Origin: Malus domestica
Taxonomy: Eukaryota > Streptophyta > Magnoliopsida > Rosales > Rosaceae
Length of the DNA: 64,000 nt
Direction of reading: 5' to 3'
NCBI RefSeq assembly: GCF_042453785.1
Contig: NC_091669.1
Span: 30,769,001-30,833,000, forward strand
Shown: piece by piece, positions 9,772-19,879 of the stretch
Position numbering within the stretch: the stretch's first letter is position 1
How the letters are laid out: every line of letters starts with the position of its first letter
Notes under the pieces: generated by a model
The model's database searches: none
Seen by the model: only the letters and a program-made list of their open reading frames with translations
What the model was told of the DNA's origin: nothing
Made by a program: the position numbers and the translations under genes

Positions 9772-11295
9772 GAGTGGGGTCGGCTATATGAATCTTAGAA
9801 CGCCATTGTGCTCGATCCTGTGTCATGTCCTCCGTTAAATCCAACTACTCTAAGTCTTTTCTTAGAGTCTCTTCCAAAGTTTTCCTAGGTCTTCCTCTAC
9901 CCCTTCGGCCCTGAACCTCTGTCCCGTAGTCGCATCTTCTAACCGGAGCGTCAGTAGGCATTCTTTGCACATGTCCAAACCACCGTAACCGATTTTCTCT
10001 CAGCTTTCCTTCAATTTTGGCTACTCCTACTTTACCTCGGATATCCTCATTCCTAATCTTATCTTTTCTCGTGTGCCCACACATCCAACGAAGCATCCTC
10101 ATCTCCGCTACACCCATTTTGTGTACGTGTTGATGCTTCACCGCCCAACATTCTGTGCCATACAGCATCGCCGGCCTTATTGTCGTCCTATAAAATTTTC
10201 CCTTAAGCTTCAGTGGCATACGACGATCACACAACACGCCGGATGCACTCTTCCATTTCATCCATCCATCTTGTATTCTATGGTTGAGATCTCCATCTAA
10301 TTCTCGTTCTTTTGCAAGATAGATCCTAGGTAGCGAAAACGGTCGCTCTTTGGTATTTCCTGATCTCCGATCATCACCCCTAACTCATTTTGGCCTCCAT
10401 TTGCACTGAACTTACACTCCATATATTCTGTCTTTGATCGGCTTAGGCGAAGACCTTTAGATTCCAACACTTCTCTCCAAAGGTTAAGCTTCGCATTTAC
10501 CCCTTCATGAGTTTCATCTATCAACACTATATCGTCTGCGAAAAGTATACACCAAGGAATATCATCTTGAATATGTCATGTTAACTCATCCATTACCAAC
10601 GCGAAAAGGTAAGGACTTAAGGATGAGCCTTGATGTAATCCTACAGTTATGGGGAAGCTTTCGGTTTGTCCTTCATGAGTTCTTACGGCAGTCTTTGCTC
10701 CTTCATACATATCATTTATAGCTTGAATATATGCTACTCGTACTTCTTTCTTCTCTAAAATCCTCCAAAGAATGTCTCTTGGGACCCTATCATACGCTTT
10801 TTCCAAATCTATAAAGACCATGTGTAAATCCTTTTTCCCATCTCTATATCTTTCCATCAATCTTCGTAAGAGATAGATTGCATCCATGGTTGAGCGCCCT
10901 GGCATGAACCCGAATTGGTTGTCCGAAACCCGTGTCTCTTGCCTCAATCTATGCTCAATGACTCTCTCCCAGAGCTTCATTGTATGACTCATTAGCTTAA
11001 TACCCCTATAGTTCATGCAATTTTGTACGTCGCCCTTATTCTTGTAAATAGGCACCAAGATGCTCTTTCGCCACTCGTTTGGCATCTTCTTTGTTTTCAA
11101 AATCCTATTGAAAAGGTCAGTGAGCCATGTTATACCTGTCTCTCCCAAGGCTTTCCACACTTCAATCGGTATATCGTCTGGGCCCACTGTTTTTCTATGC
11201 TTCATCTTCTTCAAAGCTACAACCACTTCTTCCTTCCTGATTCGACGATAAAATGAGTAGTTTCTACACTCTTCTGAGTTACAATCCAAGTTCCA
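9772..11295 (-). pseudogene. RTE-clade LINE reverse transcriptase, disrupted
   Basis: Reads on the minus strand: [19 protein letters not shown] (RT block 1), [19 protein letters not shown] and [20 protein letters not shown] (block 2), [20 protein letters not shown] (block 3), [15 protein letters not shown] (block 4, catalytic Asp), [21 protein letters not shown] (block 5). An in-frame TGA follows DELT near 10573. [10 protein letters not shown] (block 6) and FRYLGSIL come next, then a one-base deletion near 10298 shifts the frame before [14 protein letters not shown]. The endonuclease domain and 5' part are missing (5' truncated at about 11295). The 3' end lacks the TTG tail and instead joins LTR-element sequence at CCCACTCAGTGACTTGG (about 9765-9780). 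Confidence 0.88.
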
Positions 11296-11313
11296 ATCCA
11301 AGTTCCAACACCA

Positions 11314-11464
11314 AAACCGAAAAATTCGGAAACCTTAAAATTATCAAAACTGAATCAAAACGATCCTCCTCCTCTTTGGCGTAGCTTCCAATTTTAATTT
11401 TGTTGGGTTCCCTCCAAATTTTTGTAATTTTGGTGAATTGGGTGGTGGGGGCAGCGGTTAATCA
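11314..11464. other. Damaged upstream region of the tetraspanin gene
   Basis: Between the composite insertion and the first recognisable exon. The sequence before the ATG at 11465 reads in frame GGC AGC GGT TAA TCA ATG TTG AAG. Relatives of this family have a short N-terminal stretch before the LKLVN motif, and here an in-frame TAA stands in it. No promoter was identified. Confidence 0.4.
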
Positions 11465-14400
11465 ATGTTGAAGTTGGTGAATTGTATGATTGGGATGGTA
11501 GGGCTGTCCATGATTATGTACTCGTTGTGGTTGATTAGGGCGTGGCAGAGGATCATGCACCACAGCACCTCTATCACTGAAAGCTGCATCTTAGTTTCTT
11601 TTGTATAAATTCTTATGAGCCTTTTACTTTGCTTTTCGATTTATAGAGAGCAAAAAAGAGAGCGAACAAAAGGAAAGATTAAAGGAAATCACTGTGTCTG
11701 TCAATTATTTCATTGTTACAATTAGATATTGAATATCTTTCTGATTTGGACGAATATTTGTAAGGATGATATATGAATGTAGATCTAAAACACGAACGGT
11801 GAAGGAAAAATATTGTGGCATGGGCTCAAACTCGTGGTTACTGGTTAGTGCCATACTAAATACTTACTAGTTATCGCTTGAGCACTCCTGATAGTGGGAG
11901 GCTTGTGCATTAGAGAGGACTAGGAGTTAACTGACATTCAAGTCTAAAGTCTAACAATGATGATCAGAATCCACACTAATTGGCCTAAAAACAAACATTG
12001 TTCTGCGAAACCCCTTCTGCTGAAAACTGTCATCACATTCACCTCCAGTGGACTTGTCCCCTCTTGACACCCGAAAAACCATAAACTTTGCTTCCTCACA
12101 TTTGCTATGGAACAAAGCAACTCAAATTTGCTCTCCTTGACAATCTCCACTCCAACTCCAATGCATTCGTGACAAAAACAACAAAAAGCTTGTAATACTT
12201 TACTATTTGTCACCTTCTCCCTTTTTGGCAAGGAGAGGGAGAAAAGCTTTATGATACTTGCAATGGTAAATACTTGTGTTTTATAACCAATTTGTTATAA
12301 GACCAGGTTTGGGTTCGTTTGCAATGCACAAGCACAAAAGGAAAAGAGGCCTGAGATATCTCTTCTCTGCTTTAATCTTATGCAGACATATGGAAAGTAA
12401 AAAATGAAGTGCTTTCAAATAAATTTGGTTCTTCCTTAGTCATTTAGTCATCTGTAGCAGTTGGTTTTGGTGTGAATTGGGTTTTATGTCAGTTAATTCT
12501 TTTTTTGTTTGAAGTAATTTTGGTCTTGTCCTCAGCATTGTATATTTTATGTAAAAATACAATCCTTTTCTCAGAACTGATTTAGAACTTCTTTTATTTT
12601 ATTTTTTGGCATGAATTGCAGGTTCATATACACTTTTCTTGGCCTTGGGATCACTCTGCTTGTGACCACATGCTCAGGTCATATCGCCGCCGCCACTGCA
12701 AATGGTTGTTGCCTTTACTTGGTATCCTTTTGTTTCAAATATCTTTATTTAGCTTTTCAGTTATTTGGGGTCAATAATGCCACATTCCCCACCAAATTGC
12801 CTTATTCTTAATTAACTTTAACAGTAGCAGTTGGGTTCACTGTCAGATGTTTGTGCATATTACTATTAGTATGAGATTTGATTTTGTTTGTCTTACACTC
12901 TTATGCCTACTGCAAGGTTAAGGATTCAGTTGGCAATTTATGAAGCCTTATTATTTATTATTTTATGTTTTTCTAAGTTTTATAAGTTGGTTACTGTGGT
13001 GATTTATATTTAGATTAGGATAATTGGTTTCGATTATTTTTCTGTTTTTTTATTTAATGTAATAGACATTAGGTCTAACTGCTCAGCAAAATGAAATTGT
13101 GCTTTTTATTGCACATATGAGGTCCACACAGTATTTTTTATGGCTCAGTTTATAGTTGTCCTGTATTGATCTTGAAAAGTTACATCACCTTCTCTATCTT
13201 TAAAACAGTCAGAAGAGAAGTGGAAGATTGCTGTATTGCATTGCTGATCTCTCTGTGGAAGTTGATGTATTTTAAACTAAATTGTCAGCTCCATATTTGC
13301 CATATCTTTTCAGATCATTTAGATTCCTTTTGTTTTAGATGTTGATATTTATAAAACATTTATAGAAATGAGTACAATTCAATGGGGCTTCACTTTCTTT
13401 TATTTTTTAACTCTGTTATTTTTAAGTATATTTGACAAACTTGTTTGTGTTTTACCTTAATTGCTTACAGTACATGGTGTTTGTCTTCTTACTCTTCATG
13501 CTTGAAGCTGGAGTGACTGCTGACATATTTTTAAACCGTGACTGGGAAGAGGTATATTGAAGAACAGTGTAGTTATTTTTATTTAATGGGTTAATGACTT
13601 AGAGAGAAGCATATCAACGATTTGGTTATAATGCTGATAATTTTTTACTTGTGGCCAGGACTTTCCAGTTGATCCAACTGGGAGATTTGATCAATTCAAA
13701 GAATTTGTAAGGTCGAACCTTGATATCTGCAAATGGATTGGCTTGTCAATCGCGTGTGTACAGGTCTCTCTCAACTTTCTTTTTGGGTACTGCATGTTTG
13801 TGCATGCTTGTTTGAGGAAATTAAAAGTTAAATGTTCAATGAGTCTCACTTAATGTCTAATCAGAACTAGTAGAAGCTGCAGAAACAGTCGACTGTTTTA
13901 AATATATTTCAGGGTAAATCCACACCAATGCCCCTGAAACTTCGACCCATGTCTCCAGTGGCAGACAAAACATAGGCCTTGGGGGCGCTTGCTCCCTCTC
14001 AAAATTTCTTTTTGAGGACTGTTTATATTAATCTAGTTAAAATAGTTCCAAAATTCATTTTGAGTTGTGAGTGCATGTAATTCTTCTTTGGTTTATCACT
14101 CACTCACTCATGTCAAAAAGCCGATTTCGTTGCATATATTTTGTTAATATGAATGACTATTAGATTATTGATACAAGTAAAGAAAAATTTAGAGGAGAGT
14201 GATAAATTTAGGAATGTTGTAACAACTTGCAATAATTAGCCTAGTTTTTCCAAAAAGTACTTGAACTTTTACAGCTCCCCCTCTCTAGTTCTTGACTCTC
14301 AGTTTGTGTGTTAACATGGCTCCTGCCGTGGGATGTGCTATATTTTCCGTGAAAACTTGTCATGTGCTCGGCACTATGTATTCAAAGGTTTGTTCGTTAG

Positions 14401-15050
14401 TAAACCGTAAATACCAAATGAAAGTAAAATACACATAAGACAACAGTTTCCTCACATTTCTCTCTCCTTTCCCAAAAATGGAGACCAGGAATCAAGTTTT
14501 GTGCTGTGAGCTTGTTGAGGAACCAGAACCTAGTAGTTGATATTGCTACGGACACAAGATTGGAAATTCAACTCTACAATCCTCCATGGTATAGTTTCAT
14601 TAGCTTGGCCACAGGCTCTCAACATCCAATGCAAAAACTCGGGATACCATTTTAAAAGGTCAAGATTGGAGTGTAATTTGCATGTTTCGTCAGCTAAATC
14701 ACCCCCATTGTAGACATATGCCCATCTATCGTTTCCTACAGGAGTCTAGTGTGTGATACAATCAAGTCTTATAAGGGCTACCTGGTTTGCAGATCATGGC
14801 CATTCCTTTACATCTTTTCTCTGTCCTCTTTCTGTTGAACGTTCGTTGTCTTCTTTTGCAGGGGCTGTCTTTGTTATTGGCAATGATACTCAAAGCTCTT
14901 GGGCCACATCCGTATTATGATGGTGATGATGAGTATGTTCCTGAAAGGGTTCCACTCCTAAAGAGTGCTGTTCTTCCACCTCCTTATGTCGTTGGTGACC
15001 CCGTATATGGTTCCAAAAGTGATTCATGGAACATAAGGATCAATGGCTAG
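11465..15050 (+). CDS. Tetraspanin of the TOM2A-homologue (TET18/19/20-like) group; exon 1 damaged
   Basis: Tetraspanins are four-pass membrane scaffolds; the TOM2A group acts at tonoplast and endomembranes. Exons read: 11465 to about 11576 ([14 protein letters not shown].., TM1), 12622-12721 ([14 protein letters not shown].., with CSGHIAA and NGCCLYL), 13471-13551 ([22 protein letters not shown]), 13659-13763 ([29 protein letters not shown]), 14862-15050 ([20 protein letters not shown].., [12 protein letters not shown], ending NIRING*). The four downstream exons join in phase at canonical GT/AG sites and give 157 residues. Exon 2 needs an upstream exon ending in phase 2, but after AWQR the first exon shows no suitable donor, the expected acidic loop ending APW is missing, and TAA is reached at 11607. 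Either this is a pseudogene with an intact 3' two-thirds, or a different first exon is used. No lesions are seen in exons 2-5. Confidence 0.8.
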
Positions 15051-15487
15051 GTAGAAACGTTCCATTCTTTGAATGGGCCATGTTCTATATCTGCTGCATT
15101 ATATCTTATTAAATCGAAGATCCTGATTTCGTTTCTCAATTCAAAAAACTCTGTTAAACCCTTTTCATCTGTCTTGTTCTAATTCTTGTGCCTTAATCTT
15201 TGTTACTTCTTTTCACTGGAGTATCTATAAAAAGGAAAAAGATCCTGTCTGATTCTCTAATGATTCATTCAGATCCTGTAGGACAGCTGAGAGTGTCATA
15301 AGTGGTGCCACTTTTATGGAAAGAGCACACACATGGACATGTATACATATAATGTTATATTTTGATTAGTAATACCCCTTTCAAACTGTGAAAAAGCCCA
15401 TTGATCAAGTGAAATCATGTCTTGTAACATAACATGCCCCGTAATTATCAGAATTTGTTTCGTAATTATATGTAGTAAATAATATAA

Positions 15488-15645
15488 GGAAAACTAATGA
15501 AAATGCCTTGAAAACTTTGAGTTTTAACGATAAGGACAAAATAAAGGGTAAAGTGAATAGTACTAGGATTGACTTTTTAGTGTAAAAATATGATTTTTCG
15601 TTAAAGTGAACAGTATAATGAGCTTTTCGTTAAAGTTCCCAATAA
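15488..15645. repeat. Small MITE-like repeat (copy 1)
   Basis: Contains AAAGGGTAAAGTGAATAGTA, GACTTTTTAGTGTAAAAATA and CTTTTCGTTAAAGTTCCC. A reverse-complement copy of this block is at 27857-27955, where it interrupts another element. Its exact ends and target duplication were not resolved. Confidence 0.6.
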
Positions 15646-15839
15646 TATAATGTATAAAGTATATTTACAAGTTTTTATCAATAATAGCCAAAATTTATAG
15701 CTCAAGTTCATAAATGTCACTTTTTATAAAATCTTTCAAAAATAACAGAAAGTCCACTTAAATAAACTTAAATACCCTCAAAATTAAAACCAAATAAACA
15801 TAAGGATGTGGTTGATAGTGTAATGGAAAAAATTCTCAG

Positions 15840-16025
15840 ATGCGGCCTCTTCAGAACTACGTAGATTTTCGAAATGATGTGGGAGAATTTATTACTGCTC
15901 GAACTCAGAAGGTGGAGGGTGTGACTTCGCCACTGCTCGCAGAGGTGCTTACTGCACGTACAGCGGCGAAATTGGCCAAGGAACTGGGAGTGATCGTAGA
16001 TAATAATAGGGTGGCTATCGATTAG
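15840..16025 (+). pseudogene. RNase H-like domain fragment
   Basis: The frame gives RNDVGEFITARTQKVEGV, SPLLAEVLTARTAAKLAKEL and GVIVDNNRVAI. This matches the middle of the plant RVT_3/RNase H-like domain, where a substrate-exposed strand is followed by an Ala/Glu-rich helix with the catalytic Glu (here LLAEVLTAR) and then a strand normally ending in an Asp. It is about 60 residues, less than half of the domain, and has no flanking RT or zinc knuckle. It is likely a remnant carried by the surrounding inverted-arm element. Confidence 0.5.
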
Positions 16026-16768
16026 CACAGCTTGGATTGCTTTTGGAGGCAGAACGAACATGGTTTGAAGAACCACCCGATATAATTTGTGACATTCTTT
16101 TTTAGGATAGAATTCATATTTAATTTTGGTCCGGGACGCTCTTTTTTCTTTCGTCCAGCTTTTTATCAAGGCCCATGTAATTGCACCCTATCCTCATGTT
16201 TAAGTACGTATTCCTATTATCTATGAACGAATATGGTACTTTACCTCAACAAAAAGTCAATGAAATGGAGATCAATGAGAATTTGCAGACGCTTGTCTAT
16301 GACTGATCAGTTGCCTAGCTATATTGGAAAACACAAATAATTCAACAAAAAAAGATCATCTAGTAGGCTTTGATATGTGAGTTGTTCATAAAAAAACATT
16401 AAAAAAAAATCATCTAGTCACTTGCATTATATTATCAAATAGGCAATTTTTCCCTTCTGAATGTAATTTGCTGCTTATATGGATGGATGACCATCGATTC
16501 TATATTCGGACAAGTCAGTTATATTCAAGAATTTTACAGGAGTTTTCATCTGCTTTATGAACTCTTTTGCAATTATATTCTTCTTGGAGTAAGAAGAGTT
16601 CCAAGTTTGGAACGGTTGAGTTGCTTCCATACAACTCCCACACAAATTCCATTGACCCCCCATGTTCAATGAATTACAAATTAATCAGAAACTAACTTGC
16701 ACAAGTTTGATATTACCAACTCCCGGCATTGCACTTTGAACAACAATGTATAGGAGATCTATTCAAGT
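16026..16768. other. Non-coding remainder of the interrupted element
   Basis: AT-rich sequence after the RNase H-like fragment, up to the target duplication CAAGT (16764-16768). No gene or clear repeat is seen. Confidence 0.5.
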
Positions 16769-17280
16769 TGTTTGTACCATACTTGACCAATCCCGAAACT
16801 ACCGAGCACCGGCCAACGCTATACTGTCAAGGACCCAGAAGAGTTCCCCTCCGACCAGGAGGCCAATCACTACTCGACACGTGTCAAGATTAGAAGCCAA
16901 TCAGAACGCAGCACGTGTCGACATCAAGAACCAATCATAACATGACACATGTCAATGTGACAAAGCTACAAGTTTTTCTATAAATAGGGGTCATTCCCCC
17001 ACAATATTGCCTAATGCCATTTGTGTTAAATCATTCACAAGAACTCACTAAATTGAGAGCTTGATCATTTGTACTTGTGTAAGCCCTTCACTACTAATAA
17101 GAACTCCTCTACTCCGTGGACGTAGCCAATCTGGGTGAACCACGTACATCCTGTGTTTGCTTCTCTGTCTCTATTCATTTACGTACTTATCCTCACTAGT
17201 GACCGAAGCAACCAAGCGAAGGTCACAAAACCTGACACTTTCTGTTGTACCAAAGTCTTCGCTGATTTTGTGCATCAACA
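16769..17280 (+). repeat. 5' LTR
   Basis: Contains CCAAT boxes (16864, 16897, 16930), three ACGTG/ACATG palindromes and a TATA box at 16979. Transcription would start near 17010. Ends GTGCATCAACA next to the primer-binding-like site. Confidence 0.95.
16876..16990 (+). promoter_or_regulatory. LTR promoter with G-box/ABRE-like palindromes and TATA box
   Basis: GACACGTGTC at 16876-16885, GCACGTGTCG at 16911-16920 and GACACATGTC at 16944-16953 are E/G-box-type palindromes; CACGTGTC is the core of abscisic-acid response elements. They alternate with CCAATCA boxes and precede TATAAATA at 16979-16986. The 3' LTR holds the same set. Stress or ABA responsiveness is inferred from the motifs only. Confidence 0.6.
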
Positions 17281-17300
17281 TTTGGCGCCGTCTGTGGGAA
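17281..17300 (+). other. Primer binding site
   Basis: TTTGGCGCCGTCTGTGGGAA directly abuts the LTR end. The TGGCGCC opening is common among plant Ty3/gypsy elements. The primer tRNA was not determined. Confidence 0.7.
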
Positions 17301-17387
17301 ACGACACTTATTCCTACTCTCTTCAGCTGTGTCAAGCTGGTTTCTATCATTCGTACACTTTCTTTTGATCAGGCATTCCTCTCCAGC

Positions 17388-18806
17388 ATGGGAAGCGAAG
17401 GAAGCCACAGCACACAGAATGACACCCCCCTTGCACATAGTGCGAAACAACGAAAGAAGGAAGGAAAACGAGTTCTTCTTCAAGCTAAAGTCGATGAGTT
17501 GGAAGCTCAGAACAACAAAATAGCAATGAGGAATGAGGTCCTCCAGGAGCAATATGAGAAGCTCTTCGAGACACTTCACGAAGCTAGGCAAGCTCAGACA
17601 CGCGAGCTTGTTGCCCCCGTGGAAGTCAACCATCAACTGGGTGCCCTCCAACATGGAGGGTCACATGCATTCGACATAGATATCCCTGATAGGGAACAAA
17701 TTACCCCTCGATTTGATAATCAACATGAGGCTTCTCTTAACCCAGTTGCTTCGACCCGAACCATGAGAAGCGGAGGGAGACACCTCTTTGCTGAAGGGGC
17801 AGAAGGATCGAAAGCCGTCTTTCGCGATTGTCGGGATTTCCTGAAGCAACGTCGAGAGAATTCCATCCATATAAGCTCAAAGATCAATGACCCAAGGATT
17901 TCTGAGAGACTCGGTCCCCTGCCACGGCCCGAGCCGGCCACCAACTTGGGGAAGGTGCAACAAGTCCTAGAGAGACATGAGGGTACAGGGGACTCAGAGG
18001 TGTTCCGACAGACATACCCTGGAAGCCAGTACAGCGAGTCCAGGGAAAAATCACATGCCCTTGATCAAACCTTCCTAATTCCAAGAGGAGATGGAGATTT
18101 ACGAAAGAAAGCTCCAGTGGCACATAACTCCGCTCAGGACCCCCTTGTCCTACAACTTCTTGAGGAAGTAAACAAGTTGAAGGCTGAACGTCAGGCTGAA
18201 ATACCTGACTGGAACCAACCCAGGCCTGGCCCTCTTACAAGGAGGATCCTCAACACCCCCCTTCAAGCAAAGACAAAGCAGAAGCTTGGCTTGCAACTTT
18301 ATACTGGAAAAGAGGACCCGATTGAGCACCTTAACCTCTTTGAGTCCACCATGGCATACCGGATGCACACCGACGAAGAGCGATGTCTTCTCTTCCCCTC
18401 CACCCTCTCTGGCGGAGCTCTAAATTGGTATTGTCGTCTTACACCTGAGACGGTAGACTCATTTGAGGAATTGAGGAAACTATTTGTTTCCCAACACATT
18501 TTCCAAACCGATCGCTTGCACTCTGCAGATGACCTGTACACTATCCGCCAGAGGCCAGACGAGTCATTACGTATGTATGCTGGCCGCTTCAGCCATGAAT
18601 ACTCCCGGTGTGCCGAGGCAGACGACAAGACTGCCCTCAAAGCCTTCACGGCAAGCCTACGTGATTGTTTCTTTAAATACATGATCAATGCCAATACTTG
18701 GAAGACTTACTCTGAGGTGATGGCGCAGGCTTATAACCATGCCTCCGCCGAGGTAAAGACATATCAGGAGAAACCCCATCACCCAACGCCATGGAGGAAG
18801 AACTAG
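17388..18806 (+). CDS. gag: Gag polyprotein (retrotransposon gag, Ty3/gypsy type), no zinc knuckle
   Basis: Gag packages element RNA into virus-like particles in the cytoplasm. The open frame extends upstream to 17157 across the LTR end and primer site; ATG 17388 (MGSEGSHSTQ) is the first plausible start downstream of the primer site and gives 472 residues. Residues about 25-70 are Lys/Glu-rich and probably a coiled coil (VDELEAQNNKIAMRNEVLQE). The capsid-like gag domain lies in the C-terminal third: KLGLQLYTGKEDPIEHLNLF, FPSTLSGGALNWYCRLTPET, FEELRKLFVSQHIF, DESLRMYAGRFSHEY and ALKAFTASLRD. No CCHC motif follows. The next 150 bases encode an acidic stretch in another frame (DSDKDPEDSDIADSDLELK), which may be the lost C-terminus. 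The protein is complete enough to be expressed. Confidence 0.9.
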   Translation: MGSEGSHSTQNDTPLAHSAKQRKKEGKRVLLQAKVDELEAQNNKIAMRNEVLQEQYEKLFETLHEARQAQTRELVAPVEVNHQLGALQHGGSHAFDIDIPDREQITPRFDNQHEASLNPVASTRTMRSGGRHLFAEGAEGSKAVFRDCRDFLKQRRENSIHISSKINDPRISERLGPLPRPEPATNLGKVQQVLERHEGTGDSEVFRQTYPGSQYSESREKSHALDQTFLIPRGDGDLRKKAPVAHNSAQDPLVLQLLEEVNKLKAERQAEIPDWNQPRPGPLTRRILNTPLQAKTKQKLGLQLYTGKEDPIEHLNLFESTMAYRMHTDEERCLLFPSTLSGGALNWYCRLTPETVDSFEELRKLFVSQHIFQTDRLHSADDLYTIRQRPDESLRMYAGRFSHEYSRCAEADDKTALKAFTASLRDCFFKYMINANTWKTYSEVMAQAYNHASAEVKTYQEKPHHPTPWRKN

Positions 18807-19130
18807 CAATAGCTAAAGTTTGACGGTTGGGAAGATCATCCAATGTTTCTCTAGTACAGGACTCTGACAAAGACCCTGAAGACTCCGACATTGCAGACTC
18901 AGACTTAGAGCTAAAGCTAGAAGAGCCCTCATCACTAGAACTTCCAGGCTCTGACATCTACAATAAGAAGAAACAAATTCTATCACTACATGCATGATCA
19001 AAACATAAGGAAGTTCCTATATTACCCACATGAAGATGGTGCAAAGCGATGCCGGAACCCTTCTCAATCAGAAAGCAATCCGTCTTCCACAGTCACTACA
19101 AAACAAGCAAATGAAGACCGTGTCAAGCGC
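18807..19130. other. Post-gag region of the LTR element
   Basis: No complete frame. An acidic, Asp/Ser/Glu-rich coding-like stretch in a shifted frame at 18850-18975 looks like a former gag tail. No protease motif (DSG/DTG) is seen. Confidence 0.5.
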
Positions 19131-19171
<41 letters not shown>

Positions 19172-19495
19172 AGCTTCATCCAAAAAGCTTCACCCAAAAA
19201 GCTTCACCTCCAAAACTTCACCCAAAAAGCTTCATCTAAAAAGCTTCACCCAAACAGCTTCACCTAAAAAAGCTTCACCTACAAAGCTTCACCTAAAAAG
19301 CTTCACCCACAAAGCTTCACCCAAAAAACTTCACCCGAAAAGCTTCACTTAAAAAAGCTTCACCTACAAAGCTTCACCTAAAAAAGCTTCACCTAGAAAG
19401 CTTCACCTACATAGCTTCACCCAGAAAGCTTCACCATCAAAGCTTCACCTAGAAAGCTTCAACACCAAAGCTTCACCTACAAAGCTTCAACACAA
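19131..19495 (+). repeat. Poly(A) tract followed by AAAGCTTCACC minisatellite
   Basis: A run of nearly 40 A is followed by about 23 units of 13-16 bp built on AAAAGCTTCACC (19171-19495), with point variants such as AACTTCACC and AGCTTCAAC. Each unit carries a HindIII site (AAGCTT) unless mutated. Open frames crossing it are Lys/Ser/Thr-rich and an artefact of the repeat. Confidence 0.9.
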
Positions 19496-19875
19496 AACCT
19501 TGCTCCAAATAAACAAATTTTGTTCACAAAGCCCAAGATGCCCTTGAACTTGTACAAAAACACAGGTCAACACAAACATTTGTTTTGTTCTACACCCACA
19601 ACATCCCTGTCATAACCAAACAAGCAATTATGTATATGTTTCCAAACATATTATAATAGATCCAACAACAAGCCAAAGTCCCAAGTTTCATAATGGACAA
19701 AAGTACAAGCAATTCATCAATAATGAAGGTGCTACAAAACTTGGAATCTGCCCCAAAATAGAAATCCAACTCAAGAGACTTTTTCTCTCTCTCCCTCTTC
19801 CGCCTCCTTTCATCTATCAAATTTCTGCAACCTCTGCTCTTCTCCAATGGAGCTGAATTTTGGACACCCTATAGT
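19496..19875. other. Non-coding interior of the LTR element
   Basis: AT-rich sequence between the two arrays. The only frames are short and have no family resemblance. Confidence 0.5.
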
Positions 19876-19879
19876 TTTT

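Larger units (their letters stand above)
5433..11313 (-). mobile_element. Composite RTE-LINE / gag-only LTR element insertion with 18-bp target duplication
   Basis: The 18-mer ATCCAAGTTCCAACACCA occurs at 5433-5450 and 11296-11313. Everything between reads on the minus strand as one unit: RTE reverse transcriptase sequence (11295-9772), a block of the gag-only LTR element with part of its LTR (9771-6273), then a second RTE 3' end (6272-5451) closing with TTG-type repeats (TTGTTGTTATTGTTGTTG). Long variable target duplications, a 5' truncation and a simple-repeat tail are hallmarks of LINE target-primed insertion. The LINE C-terminal part is present twice, so this is not an LTR element simply inserted into one LINE. 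Nested insertion and later rearrangement remain possible, but the outer duplication argues that the whole unit landed in one event. Confidence 0.65.

Noticed and set aside
10073-10300. Plus-strand frames over the LINE copies (also 5785-6033 and 62602-62829)
   Set aside because: Complement shadows of the conserved LINE C-terminus; conserved only because the sense frame is.
19030-19352. Lys-rich frames across the poly(A) and AAGCTTCACC array
   Set aside because: Open only because the repeat lacks stops in that frame.
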